Position numbers and translations under genes: made by a program. Below, one piece after another: positions 40,703-53,062 of a DNA stretch of 53,062 bases (positions within the stretch are counted from its first letter, which is position 1; the number at the start of each line of letters is the position of its first letter). The notes below the pieces were generated by a model, which did no database searches, had not been told where the DNA came from, and saw only the letters and a program-made list of their open reading frames with translations. Where the stretch lies: the NCBI GenBank assembly GCA_934777245.1, contig CAKVND010000008.1, positions 1 to 53,062 on the forward strand. The letters run 5' to 3'. Origin of the DNA: an uncultured Candidatus Melainabacteria bacterium (lineage in GTDB: Bacteria; Cyanobacteriota; Vampirovibrionia; Gastranaerophilales; Gastranaerophilaceae).

Positions 40703-41349
40703 AATATTTAGGCTACAGCGTAAATACAGGCGCGAAAAACATGGAAATTGATGCAACAATGCTTGAAGATGCAATTTCTAGAGGCGAAAAAGATGTTCTA
40801 TTCAGGCTTTACGGTTGGTCGCCAAAATGTATTTCTCTCGGCAGAAATCAAAAAGATGATTTTTTAACAGGAGAAATCGATGCGGTAAGGCGTTTAACAG
40901 GCGGAAGAGCACTTCTGCATGATAATGAAATCACATATTGTTGTGTAGCACCAATTGAATCAATTCCAAACGGCCAAAGTGTAGTAGAGTCATATAAATT
41001 TATATCCGGAATTCTAATAGATTTCTTTAAAACATTAGGAGTAGAGCTGGACTTTGGAGAAAACAAACGTGTTTCAACTCACTATGATTATTGCATGTTA
41101 CTTTCAACAGGTGCCGATGTATGCTATCAAGGCAAGAAAATCATCGGTTCGGCTCAATGTCGGAAAAACGGATATATCATGCAACACGGCTCAATCTTAT
41201 TTGGATACGATAAAGAGTTACTTGAAAGACTTTTTCACGAAAAAGTCCAAGGAATAACGACCGTTACAGAAATATTGCCTAATTTAAGCAAAGACGAATT
41301 TTTAGTAAAAGCCGAAAAGTTTTTAAGGAAGCAAGTGACTAAACGTTAG
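40699..41349 (+). CDS. Lipoate-protein ligase / octanoyltransferase family (BPL-LplA fold)
   Basis: The 216-residue protein has the family core: WSPKCISLGRNQ, the RRLTGGRALLHDNEITY ligand loop, and KIIGSAQCRKNGYIMQHGSI with the conserved Lys. It attaches lipoyl or octanoyl groups to E2/GcvH domains. It is shorter than LplA because the accessory C-terminal domain is missing. It could therefore be LipM-like, with the Cys in SAQCRK as a candidate nucleophile. Which reaction it performs cannot be decided here. Confidence 0.78.
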   Translation: MKYLGYSVNTGAKNMEIDATMLEDAISRGEKDVLFRLYGWSPKCISLGRNQKDDFLTGEIDAVRRLTGGRALLHDNEITYCCVAPIESIPNGQSVVESYKFISGILIDFFKTLGVELDFGENKRVSTHYDYCMLLSTGADVCYQGKKIIGSAQCRKNGYIMQHGSILFGYDKELLERLFHEKVQGITTVTEILPNLSKDEFLVKAEKFLRKQVTKR

Positions 41350-42582
41350 TGATACATATTCTTTAGCATTACCACTACCATAGTAAATATACTTATAATC
41401 AAATTTTTTATCAAGAACATAATCCTGAGGTGCTATAAGATTATAATAATTAGAACCGCCTCTACTAGATGGAACTTGGAAAACACGAGGATTTGTAATA
41501 AAATTAGGATGAACAGTACTGAGATATTTATCAAAAAATAGCTGATCATCAATTCTACAACCTTTACTACCTTTAGGAATAGTACAACTTGGTCCTGTCA
41601 CTTCCGGAGTAGCACCAACACCGGCAATCTTAATAATAGGAGTATATACCAAATCACTAACCGCCGGATATGTTAAAATTATTTCAACAGTTTTTGAATC
41701 ATCATTATGTACTTGTCTATATCTATTAAATATTAATCCACACAATACATCATCAGGTTTTTTGTATTCTACATTATCAGGTTTGGCATTCTTCAAACAT
41801 TCAGTTGGAATTTGCTTTTCGCCTTCTCCACAAGATTTATAAGTGAATTTGCCAATATCATCATTCAATGCAGTTGCAATGGTATAAGTATCTATTGAAT
41901 CATCAGCCTTATTCTTTAAATAAGACTTTCTTGTATCAACATACATAATTCCCTTAGGATCAGCTTGAACAATAGTTCCATCAGCAGCTACCATAAATTT
42001 AAATCTGTCAGGATTCTTGCAATTTTCTGAATAAATACAATTCGGTCCTGCATTACCGTTTAAATCAACCCAAATATCAGTTTGGTATTTTGCTTTATGA
42101 GATGATTCATCATAAGAATACTCATAAGGAGACACAATCCATTGCATTCCGTCTTGAGTGATAAAAGATACATTGTTTGCAAATGTTGAATCACTATAAG
42201 TATATTTATCCGATGAACAATTTGCGTTATCCAAGCTTCCAAAGCTAAAAGCTAACAAATTACATAACTTTACTTTATCTTTAAATTTTTCCCTAAATTT
42301 ACTGTCACTCGCTTGACTAATCTGAGCCAATAAAGGAATTCTATTGTTAAATAATGGATGCGTTGAACAATCTATATTTTCATTACTGCAAACAGAATAT
42401 AACTTTGAATTATTTTTTAACCCATCAATAGTGGTAGAAATTGTATCATTAACCTTTAAATATAGAACTTTATTTTGATCCGGAACTAACTTGCTTGCAG
42501 CCGGAACTATCAAAGCCGCAACTATACCAATAACGCCAAGTACAATTAACAATTCAGCAAGCGTAAATCCGTTTTTTTTCAT
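41323..42582 (-). CDS. Second large prepilin-like protein
   Basis: The 419-residue protein has a class III leader (MKKNG, then FTLAELLIVLGVIGIVAALI) with the conserved Glu at mature position 5. A very large soluble domain (about 380 residues) with at least eight Cys (for example SVCSNENIDCS, PSCTIPKGSKGCR) probably forms disulphides. Major pilins are about 150 residues, so this looks like a minor or tip pilin or an adhesin-like pseudopilin. AAGGAGAG precedes the ATG at 42582. It converges on the lipoate-ligase-family gene with a 27-base overlap. Confidence 0.82.
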   Translation of the reverse strand: MKKNGFTLAELLIVLGVIGIVAALIVPAASKLVPDQNKVLYLKVNDTISTTIDGLKNNSKLYSVCSNENIDCSTHPLFNNRIPLLAQISQASDSKFREKFKDKVKLCNLLAFSFGSLDNANCSSDKYTYSDSTFANNVSFITQDGMQWIVSPYEYSYDESSHKAKYQTDIWVDLNGNAGPNCIYSENCKNPDRFKFMVAADGTIVQADPKGIMYVDTRKSYLKNKADDSIDTYTIATALNDDIGKFTYKSCGEGEKQIPTECLKNAKPDNVEYKKPDDVLCGLIFNRYRQVHNDDSKTVEIILTYPAVSDLVYTPIIKIAGVGATPEVTGPSCTIPKGSKGCRIDDQLFFDKYLSTVHPNFITNPRVFQVPSSRGGSNYYNLIAPQDYVLDKKFDYKYIYYGSGNAKEYVSLTFSHLLP

Positions 42583-42651
42583 CAAGCTCTCCTTAAAAAA
42601 TTAGTATATCCTATATAATAACATATTTTGCAATGTTTGTTAAGTATTGAA

Positions 42652-43076
42652 CTAACTATGATTTGACTTTATTTCGTCTTTTACAATTTCTTTTTGCTCG
42701 TCTTTAATTTTTAATTCTGCCTCGCGAGCCTTAATCATAGCTTGAAGAATTGTATCATCTTGAGCTTGTTTTTTTATATCAGCAAATACTGCTTTCAATT
42801 CTTCGTCGCTCAAACCTTTTGGTGCTTTCATACAAACAACAAGTTTTTGTTTTCTGAACGTAAAATACGCAGCAACCATAATTCCCCAAAGCAAAAGTCC
42901 TTGGATTAAACCAATTGAAGGTAATGATTCAGTAAATGATGCGCCGAAGTTCCAAAGATGCATGCAAACCCAACCAGGAAATGCGCCGAAACCGGCAACA
43001 AGGCAAGTTACGATAAAACCTGCCATAATCAATCCTCTAACTCCGTTTATCTGTATAACGTTAAAATTCTTTTTCA

Positions 43077-43077
<1 letters not shown>
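42652..43077 (-). CDS. Small membrane protein of unknown function
   Basis: The 141-residue protein has two transmembrane helices (about 13-36, LIMAGFIVTCLVAGFGAFPG; and about 57-73, LIQGLLLWGIMVAAYFTF). A charged cytoplasmic helical tail (about 85-141) rich in Lys and Glu follows. It overlaps the ligA stop by one base, so it is probably co-translated with ligA. The topology is predicted by eye. No family recognised. Confidence 0.65.
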
Positions 43078-46290
<3,213 letters not shown>

Positions 46291-46314
46291 TTATATTACC
46301 CCTTAATAAATGGT

Positions 46315-46365
46315 AAATTGAAAATGGAAAGTGTAAAATTGTATTTAATTTTCCATTTTCAATTT
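46315..46365. repeat. Inverted repeat of the AAATTGAAAATGGAAA family
   Basis: AAATTGAAAATGGAAA (46315-46330) is perfectly complementary to 46350-46365 with a 19-base spacer. It is the same motif as the long inverted repeat at 9453-9567, placed between the O-antigen ligase and DUF4330 genes. Confidence 0.65.
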
Positions 46366-46382
46366 TCTATTTTCCATTGATA

Positions 46383-46919
46383 TTACCCTACTTGATTATT
46401 TGCGCCATCGTCTTTAACGTCTAAATCAGTAGTTACTCTTACATCAGAAATAGTTCCGTTAAACTTGTAGCTTCCGCCTTCTAATGTAACAGGCAAGCCC
46501 ATTTTAATTTTATTGCCGCCAACAACAGCGCCGTCTTTTGTAATTTTCGCTGTATCGGTAATTGTTACAACGGCATCATAGATTGCAGGCTGTGTTGGGT
46601 CTTTAACTAAAATATATTGCTCAACGGCTTTAGAAGATGCAACAGCTGTTTTTCTAGCTTCAGATGAAACATCCAAAACATTAAGTTCTGTATAAGGTAC
46701 GTTTCTTATTGTAATAAATGTTTTATCATTAGCTTTGATAGGAAAATCTTCACCCGTAACAGTTACACCTCTTAAAAATACTTGAAAAGTAATAGGTGAA
46801 GTTGCTTCGATTTGCTTATCAGCTGTTTGTCTAAAGTGTTTTGTTGTCATTACTCCAACTATAAGTGCTATAATTACGCCTAACACAATTAAAATATCTA
46901 CTAAGTGAAAATTTTTCAT
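46383..46919 (-). CDS. DUF4330-domain protein
   Basis: The 178-residue protein has one N-terminal transmembrane helix (about 6-25, VDILIVLGVIIALIVGVMTT). A beta-rich extracytoplasmic domain matching the DUF4330 pattern follows, ending GGSYKFNGTISDVRV. The family is widespread in cyanobacteria and Firmicutes near polysaccharide genes but has no known activity. The gene sits between hldE1 and the O-antigen ligase, consistent with an envelope role. Confidence 0.75.
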   Translation of the reverse strand: MKNFHLVDILIVLGVIIALIVGVMTTKHFRQTADKQIEATSPITFQVFLRGVTVTGEDFPIKANDKTFITIRNVPYTELNVLDVSSEARKTAVASSKAVEQYILVKDPTQPAIYDAVVTITDTAKITKDGAVVGGNKIKMGLPVTLEGGSYKFNGTISDVRVTTDLDVKDDGANNQVG

Positions 46920-46940
46920 ATTTTACCTTTCTTTGTTTTT

Positions 46941-46981
46941 GCCCCTCACCCTAACCCTCTCCCACAAGTGGCGAGGGAACA
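46941..46981. repeat. CCCTCACCC-CCCTCTCCC palindromic repeat
   Basis: GCCCCTCACCCTAACCCTCT and then CCCACAAGTGGCGAGGGAAC: a further copy of the GC-rich family at 7438-7548. It lies directly upstream of the DUF4330 start and downstream of the kinase stop. Confidence 0.65.
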
Positions 46982-47001
46982 TGCACAAACCTAACGTTCC
47001 A

Positions 47002-48015
47002 CTAAATTTCTAATACAATTCTTTCAGGCACAGAATCTAGAATTTCATCAATGCTTGTTGTTGCACAACCAAACTGTTTAACTACAATTCCTGCTGCAAT
47101 ATTTCCGATAATCGCTGCATAAACAGGCTCTGCACCACAAGCCAAAGCTAATGTATAAACAGCTGTAACTGTATCACCTGCACCTGTAACATCAAAAACT
47201 TCTGCTTTATTGAATACAGGAATGTGCGTGTATTTGTTATCAGGCTCAACAACAACCATGCCGTCCGCACCGCAAGTAATCAAAATTGCATCCGCTCCTG
47301 TTTCTTCTAGCAATTGATTTCCGGCTTTTAAAAAGTCCTCTTTATTTCGCAAATACAAACCAACATACTTTTGAGTGTCAGGAAGATTTGGTGTCATAGA
47401 AGTAATTCCTTTATATCTTCCCAAATCTCTTTGTGCGTCAACAATAACTTTTTTGTCAAACTTTTTCGCTGTATCTACAACTGCTTTTATTACATTATCT
47501 GTAAGCGTTCCGATATGATAATCAGACAAAATTACAGCATCATGCAAGGGCACAAGTTTTTCAATTTCTGCAATCATTTTTGCTTCCGTTTCTTTAGAAA
47601 TCGGTGCATTTGTTTGTCTATCAATTCTAACAATTTGTTGAGTAATTGAATGAGAACAAGAACCTGAAATCCTTGTTTTTGTAATTGTTTTTCTGCATTT
47701 ATCAACTATTAAAGATGAGCAATCAATGTTAGCTTCTTTAAATGCATTTTTTAAATCGTTTGCTTGATAATCATCACCAATGATTCCGATTACGCTAACT
47801 TTCCCACCGTTAATTTCTGAAACATTATGTGCTGCGTTAGATGCACCACCTAAAATAAATTTAGTATGTGTATGCTGTAAAATCAAAACCGGAGCTTCTC
47901 TTGAAATTCTTTCTGTATCGCCATAAACCATTTCATCAAGCGCTAAATCCCCTACTACGAGAATTTTTGATTCACCGATTTTTTTAATCAAATCTATTAA
48001 TTTTTCTTTATCCAT
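47002..48015 (-). CDS. rfaE1: D-glycero-beta-D-manno-heptose-7-phosphate kinase
   Basis: The 337-residue PfkB-family kinase phosphorylates heptose-7-phosphate at C1 for ADP-heptose and LPS-core synthesis. It has the RfaE N-terminal pattern (VVGDLALDEMVYGDTERISR, GGASNAAHNV), TPNLPD, and the catalytic GAGD loop (DVTGAGDTVTA). The nucleotidyltransferase half of bifunctional HldE is absent, so a separate RfaE2/HldC is expected elsewhere. GAGAG precedes the ATG. Confidence 0.93.
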   Translation of the reverse strand: MDKEKLIDLIKKIGESKILVVGDLALDEMVYGDTERISREAPVLILQHTHTKFILGGASNAAHNVSEINGGKVSVIGIIGDDYQANDLKNAFKEANIDCSSLIVDKCRKTITKTRISGSCSHSITQQIVRIDRQTNAPISKETEAKMIAEIEKLVPLHDAVILSDYHIGTLTDNVIKAVVDTAKKFDKKVIVDAQRDLGRYKGITSMTPNLPDTQKYVGLYLRNKEDFLKAGNQLLEETGADAILITCGADGMVVVEPDNKYTHIPVFNKAEVFDVTGAGDTVTAVYTLALACGAEPVYAAIIGNIAAGIVVKQFGCATTSIDEILDSVPERIVLEI

Positions 48016-48096
48016 ATTAATCTCTCATTGCCTTAACACGAAATATCATATATAATGTATTTATATCTTACTACAAAAAAGAAATGAGAGTTATAC

Positions 48097-48966
48097 ATGG
48101 CGGGAAAGAATGTTTTTAATGACAAAGATTCTATGGACATAAGTGAATTAGCTTCGCTTAATGGAGATATTTCGCCAGAATTAATCGAACAATTACAACA
48201 AAAATTAACACAAGAAGCGCAAACTTTAAACGGAGAAGAACCAACACCTCCCGCTTTCAATGAAAATGACGATACAACATTGTTTGAAGAAACTCTTCCT
48301 CAAAATGTTGACAAACCACTTACAGAAATTCCTCAAGAACAAGAAGAAACAAAATCAGAGACTCCGGAAGCTCCAGATAAAAAGAAAGATCTTAAGCTAG
48401 ATAAAAACTTTGACGATAATTTTATAAAAAAATACAAAGCTAAATTAAATAAGCAACAAGCAGGAGGGGGTTCTACTGCTCAAGTTGAAGAGAATGAAAC
48501 TACTATTAGCAATGCAGCTTTTAGCGATTTTCAAACTCCAAAAGATGATATCGAAAAAGTATCTAACGGTAATATTACCGAACGCGCTCTTGATAAAAAA
48601 CAAAAGGATTACAACGACAGTTTAGATTTTCTTGATGGAAATGTTAAGTATTCTAAATACGTAATCTATATTGACCCGCAGAATGTAGATTTTATTGACA
48701 GTTTAACAGTAAAAGAACGCAAAAATTTAATTAATAAAATTCTTCGAGAACAAGATGATATTGCAATTACAAAAAGACGTTTTCAAAAAGGACAAACAAT
48801 TATTAAACATGCCATAGTTGCAATACTAACTTTTGCAATTTCTATACCTGTAATTTATTATACTATTAACGCATCTTTGGAAGCATCTATTAATAACTAT
48901 AGACGTTCACAATCAATGTTCCAAACTTTATACAAACAAGGCGGAAAAATTAAATCTGTTCATTAA
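48097..48966 (+). CDS. Acidic membrane-anchored protein of unknown function
   Basis: The 289-residue protein has an acidic, Gln/Glu/Pro-rich N-terminal half (1-130) that looks disordered. A basic patch (DDNFIKKYKAKLNKQQ) and a predicted folded segment (about 185-235) follow. One C-terminal transmembrane helix (about 237-257, HAIVAILTFAISIPVIYYTI) precedes a short basic tail. There is no signal peptide; the tail-anchored layout would leave the long acidic part in the cytoplasm. GAGAG precedes the ATG. It overlaps the convergent gene by 4 bases. Role unknown. Confidence 0.7.
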   Translation: MAGKNVFNDKDSMDISELASLNGDISPELIEQLQQKLTQEAQTLNGEEPTPPAFNENDDTTLFEETLPQNVDKPLTEIPQEQEETKSETPEAPDKKKDLKLDKNFDDNFIKKYKAKLNKQQAGGGSTAQVEENETTISNAAFSDFQTPKDDIEKVSNGNITERALDKKQKDYNDSLDFLDGNVKYSKYVIYIDPQNVDFIDSLTVKERKNLINKILREQDDIAITKRRFQKGQTIIKHAIVAILTFAISIPVIYYTINASLEASINNYRRSQSMFQTLYKQGGKIKSVH

Positions 48967-49742
48967 GCAACGCTTTCTTTACCTAAAATCATGTCAGCAG
49001 CAGATAAACCTAATTTATAACCACCGATAGAAGCACAAACAAATCCTAATCCTTTTAAAGTTCCCGGAACGAATTTAATAGATTTATTAAAGAATTTCTT
49101 TGTTGCGCAATAATCTTTCATTGCATTTGCTTGTTTTTCAAAAAAAGGAATTTCTTTATACAAGCCGTCTCTATTAACAACTAATTGTTTACCTGATAAC
49201 TTATATTCACCATTTTTAGCAATTAATTCTTCTTTACCTTCAACAAGTTTATAAATTCCATCTGCCTTTTCTATCATATTTTTCTCATCAAATTTCATAG
49301 ATTTAGGAATTCCGATAACCCTTTTTGCCAAAGCTTCTGAACCAAACATTGCACCTAATGCACAACCTTCCTCAATTAAAGCTTCATCTTTATTATCAGA
49401 AGTTGCAACCTTAAGACCGCTGGTTAAACAAATTAGAGGATTTATATTATCAGCAGTAAAATTCAACACCTTGCTTGCCCCACCAATAATTTTATCAGTT
49501 TTAGCTAAATTTTTGATTGATTCTTCTGCACTTAAAATTCCTAAAGAAATAGAACCTTTTGAGTATTTAGCAACATTTGAAACACCTTTTGCAGCATTTA
49601 AAACTTGACCACCTGCAATATCCATATTCATAGCGCCCACAAAAGGATTAGAAGAATTTGCAGCACTATTAGCTCTACGAGTAGAAAATATTCCACTTGA
49701 GGTTATTGATGGAACAAATGCTGAAATACCTTGAATTGCCAT
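48963..49742 (-). CDS. Lineage-specific protein of unknown function
   Basis: This 259-residue protein (ATG at 49742, with AAGGT upstream) begins MAIQGISAFVPSITSSGIFS, a Ser-rich start like those of other proteins here lacking a standard signal. Weakly amphipathic or hydrophobic segments occur near 85-105 and near the C-terminus (LKGLGFVCASIGGYKLGLSA). The middle contains short repeat-like strands (DGIYKLVEGKEELI, NGEYKLSGKQLVV). It is not recognised. A terminator-like hairpin in its leader (49887-49914) may regulate it. Confidence 0.6.
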   Translation of the reverse strand: MAIQGISAFVPSITSSGIFSTRRANSAANSSNPFVGAMNMDIAGGQVLNAAKGVSNVAKYSKGSISLGILSAEESIKNLAKTDKIIGGASKVLNFTADNINPLICLTSGLKVATSDNKDEALIEEGCALGAMFGSEALAKRVIGIPKSMKFDEKNMIEKADGIYKLVEGKEELIAKNGEYKLSGKQLVVNRDGLYKEIPFFEKQANAMKDYCATKKFFNKSIKFVPGTLKGLGFVCASIGGYKLGLSAADMILGKESVA

Positions 49743-49886
49743 AAATACGTTTACCTTCACTAACTGTTAACACACTACATTAATATAAAGTAGTTTTGTA
49801 AAATAAAATTGCGTAAAAAGAAAAATTGTTTACAATTATTTACAAAAAATTTAACTTGATTTAAGAAAACTTCTGATTATAAAAGT

Positions 49887-49914
49887 AAAAAAAAGTCGGT
49901 TTATAAAACCGACT
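49887..49914 (-). terminator. Intrinsic terminator in the leader of the minus-strand gene at 49742
   Basis: A 9-bp perfect stem AGTCGGTTT / AAACCGACT with a 3-base loop is followed by eight T on the minus strand. It lies about 145 bases upstream of the ATG, with no gene between it and the divergent gene at 50084. It must end either a small RNA or an attenuated leader transcript. Confidence 0.75.
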
Positions 49915-50083
49915 CTGAATTTTCTACAACCTTTTTCTAACCTTATATATTAATAAAGTATATTCACTTATAAAAATTGACTATTTGTTAAGAGATTTTA
50001 ACATTGTAAATATTTTGTAACAATTACTATATAAAAGTCAATTTTCGTTCTTCAGCTGTTTTATACTTTTAGAAAGAAGTGTT

Positions 50084-50672
50084 ATGAATATACAGCCGAT
50101 ACAATATAATAGTGTATCCATGCAAGGGAAAAAACCTGATAGAGCGTGGGACAAGTTTAAACGTCGAATGGCTCAAAAAGTCATTGACGTCCTTCCTTCG
50201 CATACGCAAAAAGAAACTCCGAGAAAACTCGAAGAGTGGAATAAGTTTGACAACTGGGTTTCTAAACCTGCACAAAACCGTGCTATTATGGGCGCAACGG
50301 CTATCATAACACAACCGGCTATCGACTACAATAACCACAAAGTTGATAAAGAAACAAGAAGAGTTGCTAGAAATAGAACTATTGCAAAAATTATTGTAGG
50401 AACTTGTGTCGGTATCATGGTAAGAGGTTCAGCTTATAAAGCTGTAACAAACATGACCAATATAGCAGGTAAGACTAAATTCAGCAAAGCTCTTTTGCCT
50501 AAAAAATCTTTAACAGAAATTGCAAATAACGAAAAGTTCTTAAAGAACTATAGAAGTGCATTATCAAGCTCACTCGCTATACTTGCAATGTGTGTAACCA
50601 ATTTTGTTCTTGATGCACCACTAACGGTATTGTTAACCAACAAATTGAACGCAAAGAAAGGAGATAAAAAAC

Positions 50673-50680
<8 letters not shown>
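50084..50680 (+). CDS. Lineage-specific membrane-associated protein with MNIQPI N-terminus
   Basis: The 198-residue protein starts MNIQPIQYNSVSMQG and is basic, with hydrophobic segments at about 103-120 (IAKIIVGTCVGIMVRGSAYK) and 165-185 (SLAILAMCVTNFVLDAPLTV). AAAGAAG precedes the ATG. The N-terminal hexapeptide is identical to that of the protein at 11281-11814. It overlaps the next gene by 8 bases, and both probably act together in or at the membrane. Function unknown. Confidence 0.65.
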
Positions 50681-52567
<1,887 letters not shown>

Positions 52568-52724
52568 TTAATTGACTCTATTCTCCAAGTAGGCATAATT
52601 CTATCTTCAAAAAAAAATACGAATTTTAGAAATTGGAAAATACATTAGCGACAAATTTTTTAATCGTTCTATACTGGTAATATAAAGGAATTAAGAAGTT
52701 TAAATTATAGTATAGGGGTATGAT

Positions 52725-53045
52725 ATGAGCAAAAAATGTAATAACCAGCTATTGACATTTTACAATGAAACATTTAACGAACTTTACAAAATAGACACAC
52801 TTGTTCAACTGACTCGAACGAATTGCGAAAATATTGAATTTAGCGGACAATATTATGGAGTACCTCGAGAAATAGCAGCACACTTGAGTGCAGAAAGAAA
52901 TAACTACATAAATGTATTGTCAATTCTTTCCGAACGCATTGCTGAGATTATAAATAAAAGCATTTTAATAGAAGATGAAATTCTCTCTATAGCAGAACAC
53001 CAACGATTGCAGCTGACAGATAACAGCTCAAAGTTCCGCATATAA
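52725..53045 (+). CDS. Small helical protein of unknown function
   Basis: The 106-residue all-helical, Asn/Glu-rich protein (residues 35-100 look like two long helices) has no signal peptide. GGGG lies 6 bases before the ATG. The short-helix pattern could suit a DNA-binding or structural role, but no motif supports this. It ends 17 bases before the window edge, so its operon context is unknown. Confidence 0.6.
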   Translation: MSKKCNNQLLTFYNETFNELYKIDTLVQLTRTNCENIEFSGQYYGVPREIAAHLSAERNNYINVLSILSERIAEIINKSILIEDEILSIAEHQRLQLTDNSSKFRI

Positions 53046-53062
53046 GAGCTCTTAGACCTAAT

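Overview
The window looks like chromosome of a gut-type, non-photosynthetic cyanobacterial relative (Gastranaerophilales / 'Melainabacteria', Vampirovibrionia). This is an inference from four things: strongly AT-rich DNA; two large prepilin-like proteins with the N-terminal pattern typical of that lineage; a Gram-negative envelope gene set (heptose kinase, O-antigen ligase, UDP-galactopyranose mutase, UDP-GlcNAc epimerase); and anaerobe-style oxidative defence (desulfoferrodoxin plus ferritin). No rRNA, tRNA, CRISPR array or complete transposase was seen.

Layout. 1-1.9 kb is a small accessory island: a RelE/YafQ-RelB/DinJ toxin-antitoxin pair, a broken zeta-toxin-like ATPase and orphan small genes, separated by three copies of a repeat that each end in the same intrinsic terminator. 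2-9.3 kb carries surface-glycan genes (glycosyltransferase, glf), a TrmB-like regulator, dtd, a DUF115/Maf-like glycosyltransferase, rlmN and a Cys-cluster protein. 9.6-13.8 kb has the dfx-ferritin operon, a SIMPL protein, ricT and gpsA. 13.9-20.7 kb has a LysM-lysozyme, murQ, ribH, a prepilin, a 431-bp MITE-like element, an EF-hand protein and rph. 20.7-33.7 kb has a candidate type I toxin-antitoxin locus, mtaB, pilT, a GltD-like oxidoreductase, a hydrolase, an acyltransferase-nitrilase-PBP4 operon and a lytic transglycosylase. 33.8-41.3 kb has a FliA/SigF-type sigma factor, wecB, an acidic protein, a TPR protein, mgtC, dgt and a lipoate-ligase-family gene. 41.3-53 kb has a second prepilin, ligA, an O-antigen ligase, a heptose kinase, several lineage-specific proteins and enolase.

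The genes suggest a cell that builds a decorated LPS-type envelope, remodels peptidoglycan (lysozyme, MurQ, PBP4, Slt) and uses type IV pilus machinery (PilT, prepilins). Two regulatory themes stand out. First, sigma-28-type promoters (TAAAGTTT-N11-GCCG) precede the EF-hand and acidic proteins, in the same window as a sigma-28-type sigma gene. Second, several genes have a -10 box only 6-9 nt before the ATG and no Shine-Dalgarno, so they are probably leaderless.

The most novel candidates are the putative type I toxin-antitoxin locus at 20.70-20.94 kb, the three-copy structured, terminator-ended repeat at 0-1.44 kb, and the sigma-28-type promoters with a shared upstream motif. All functional assignments come from reading motifs by eye; no database search was run.
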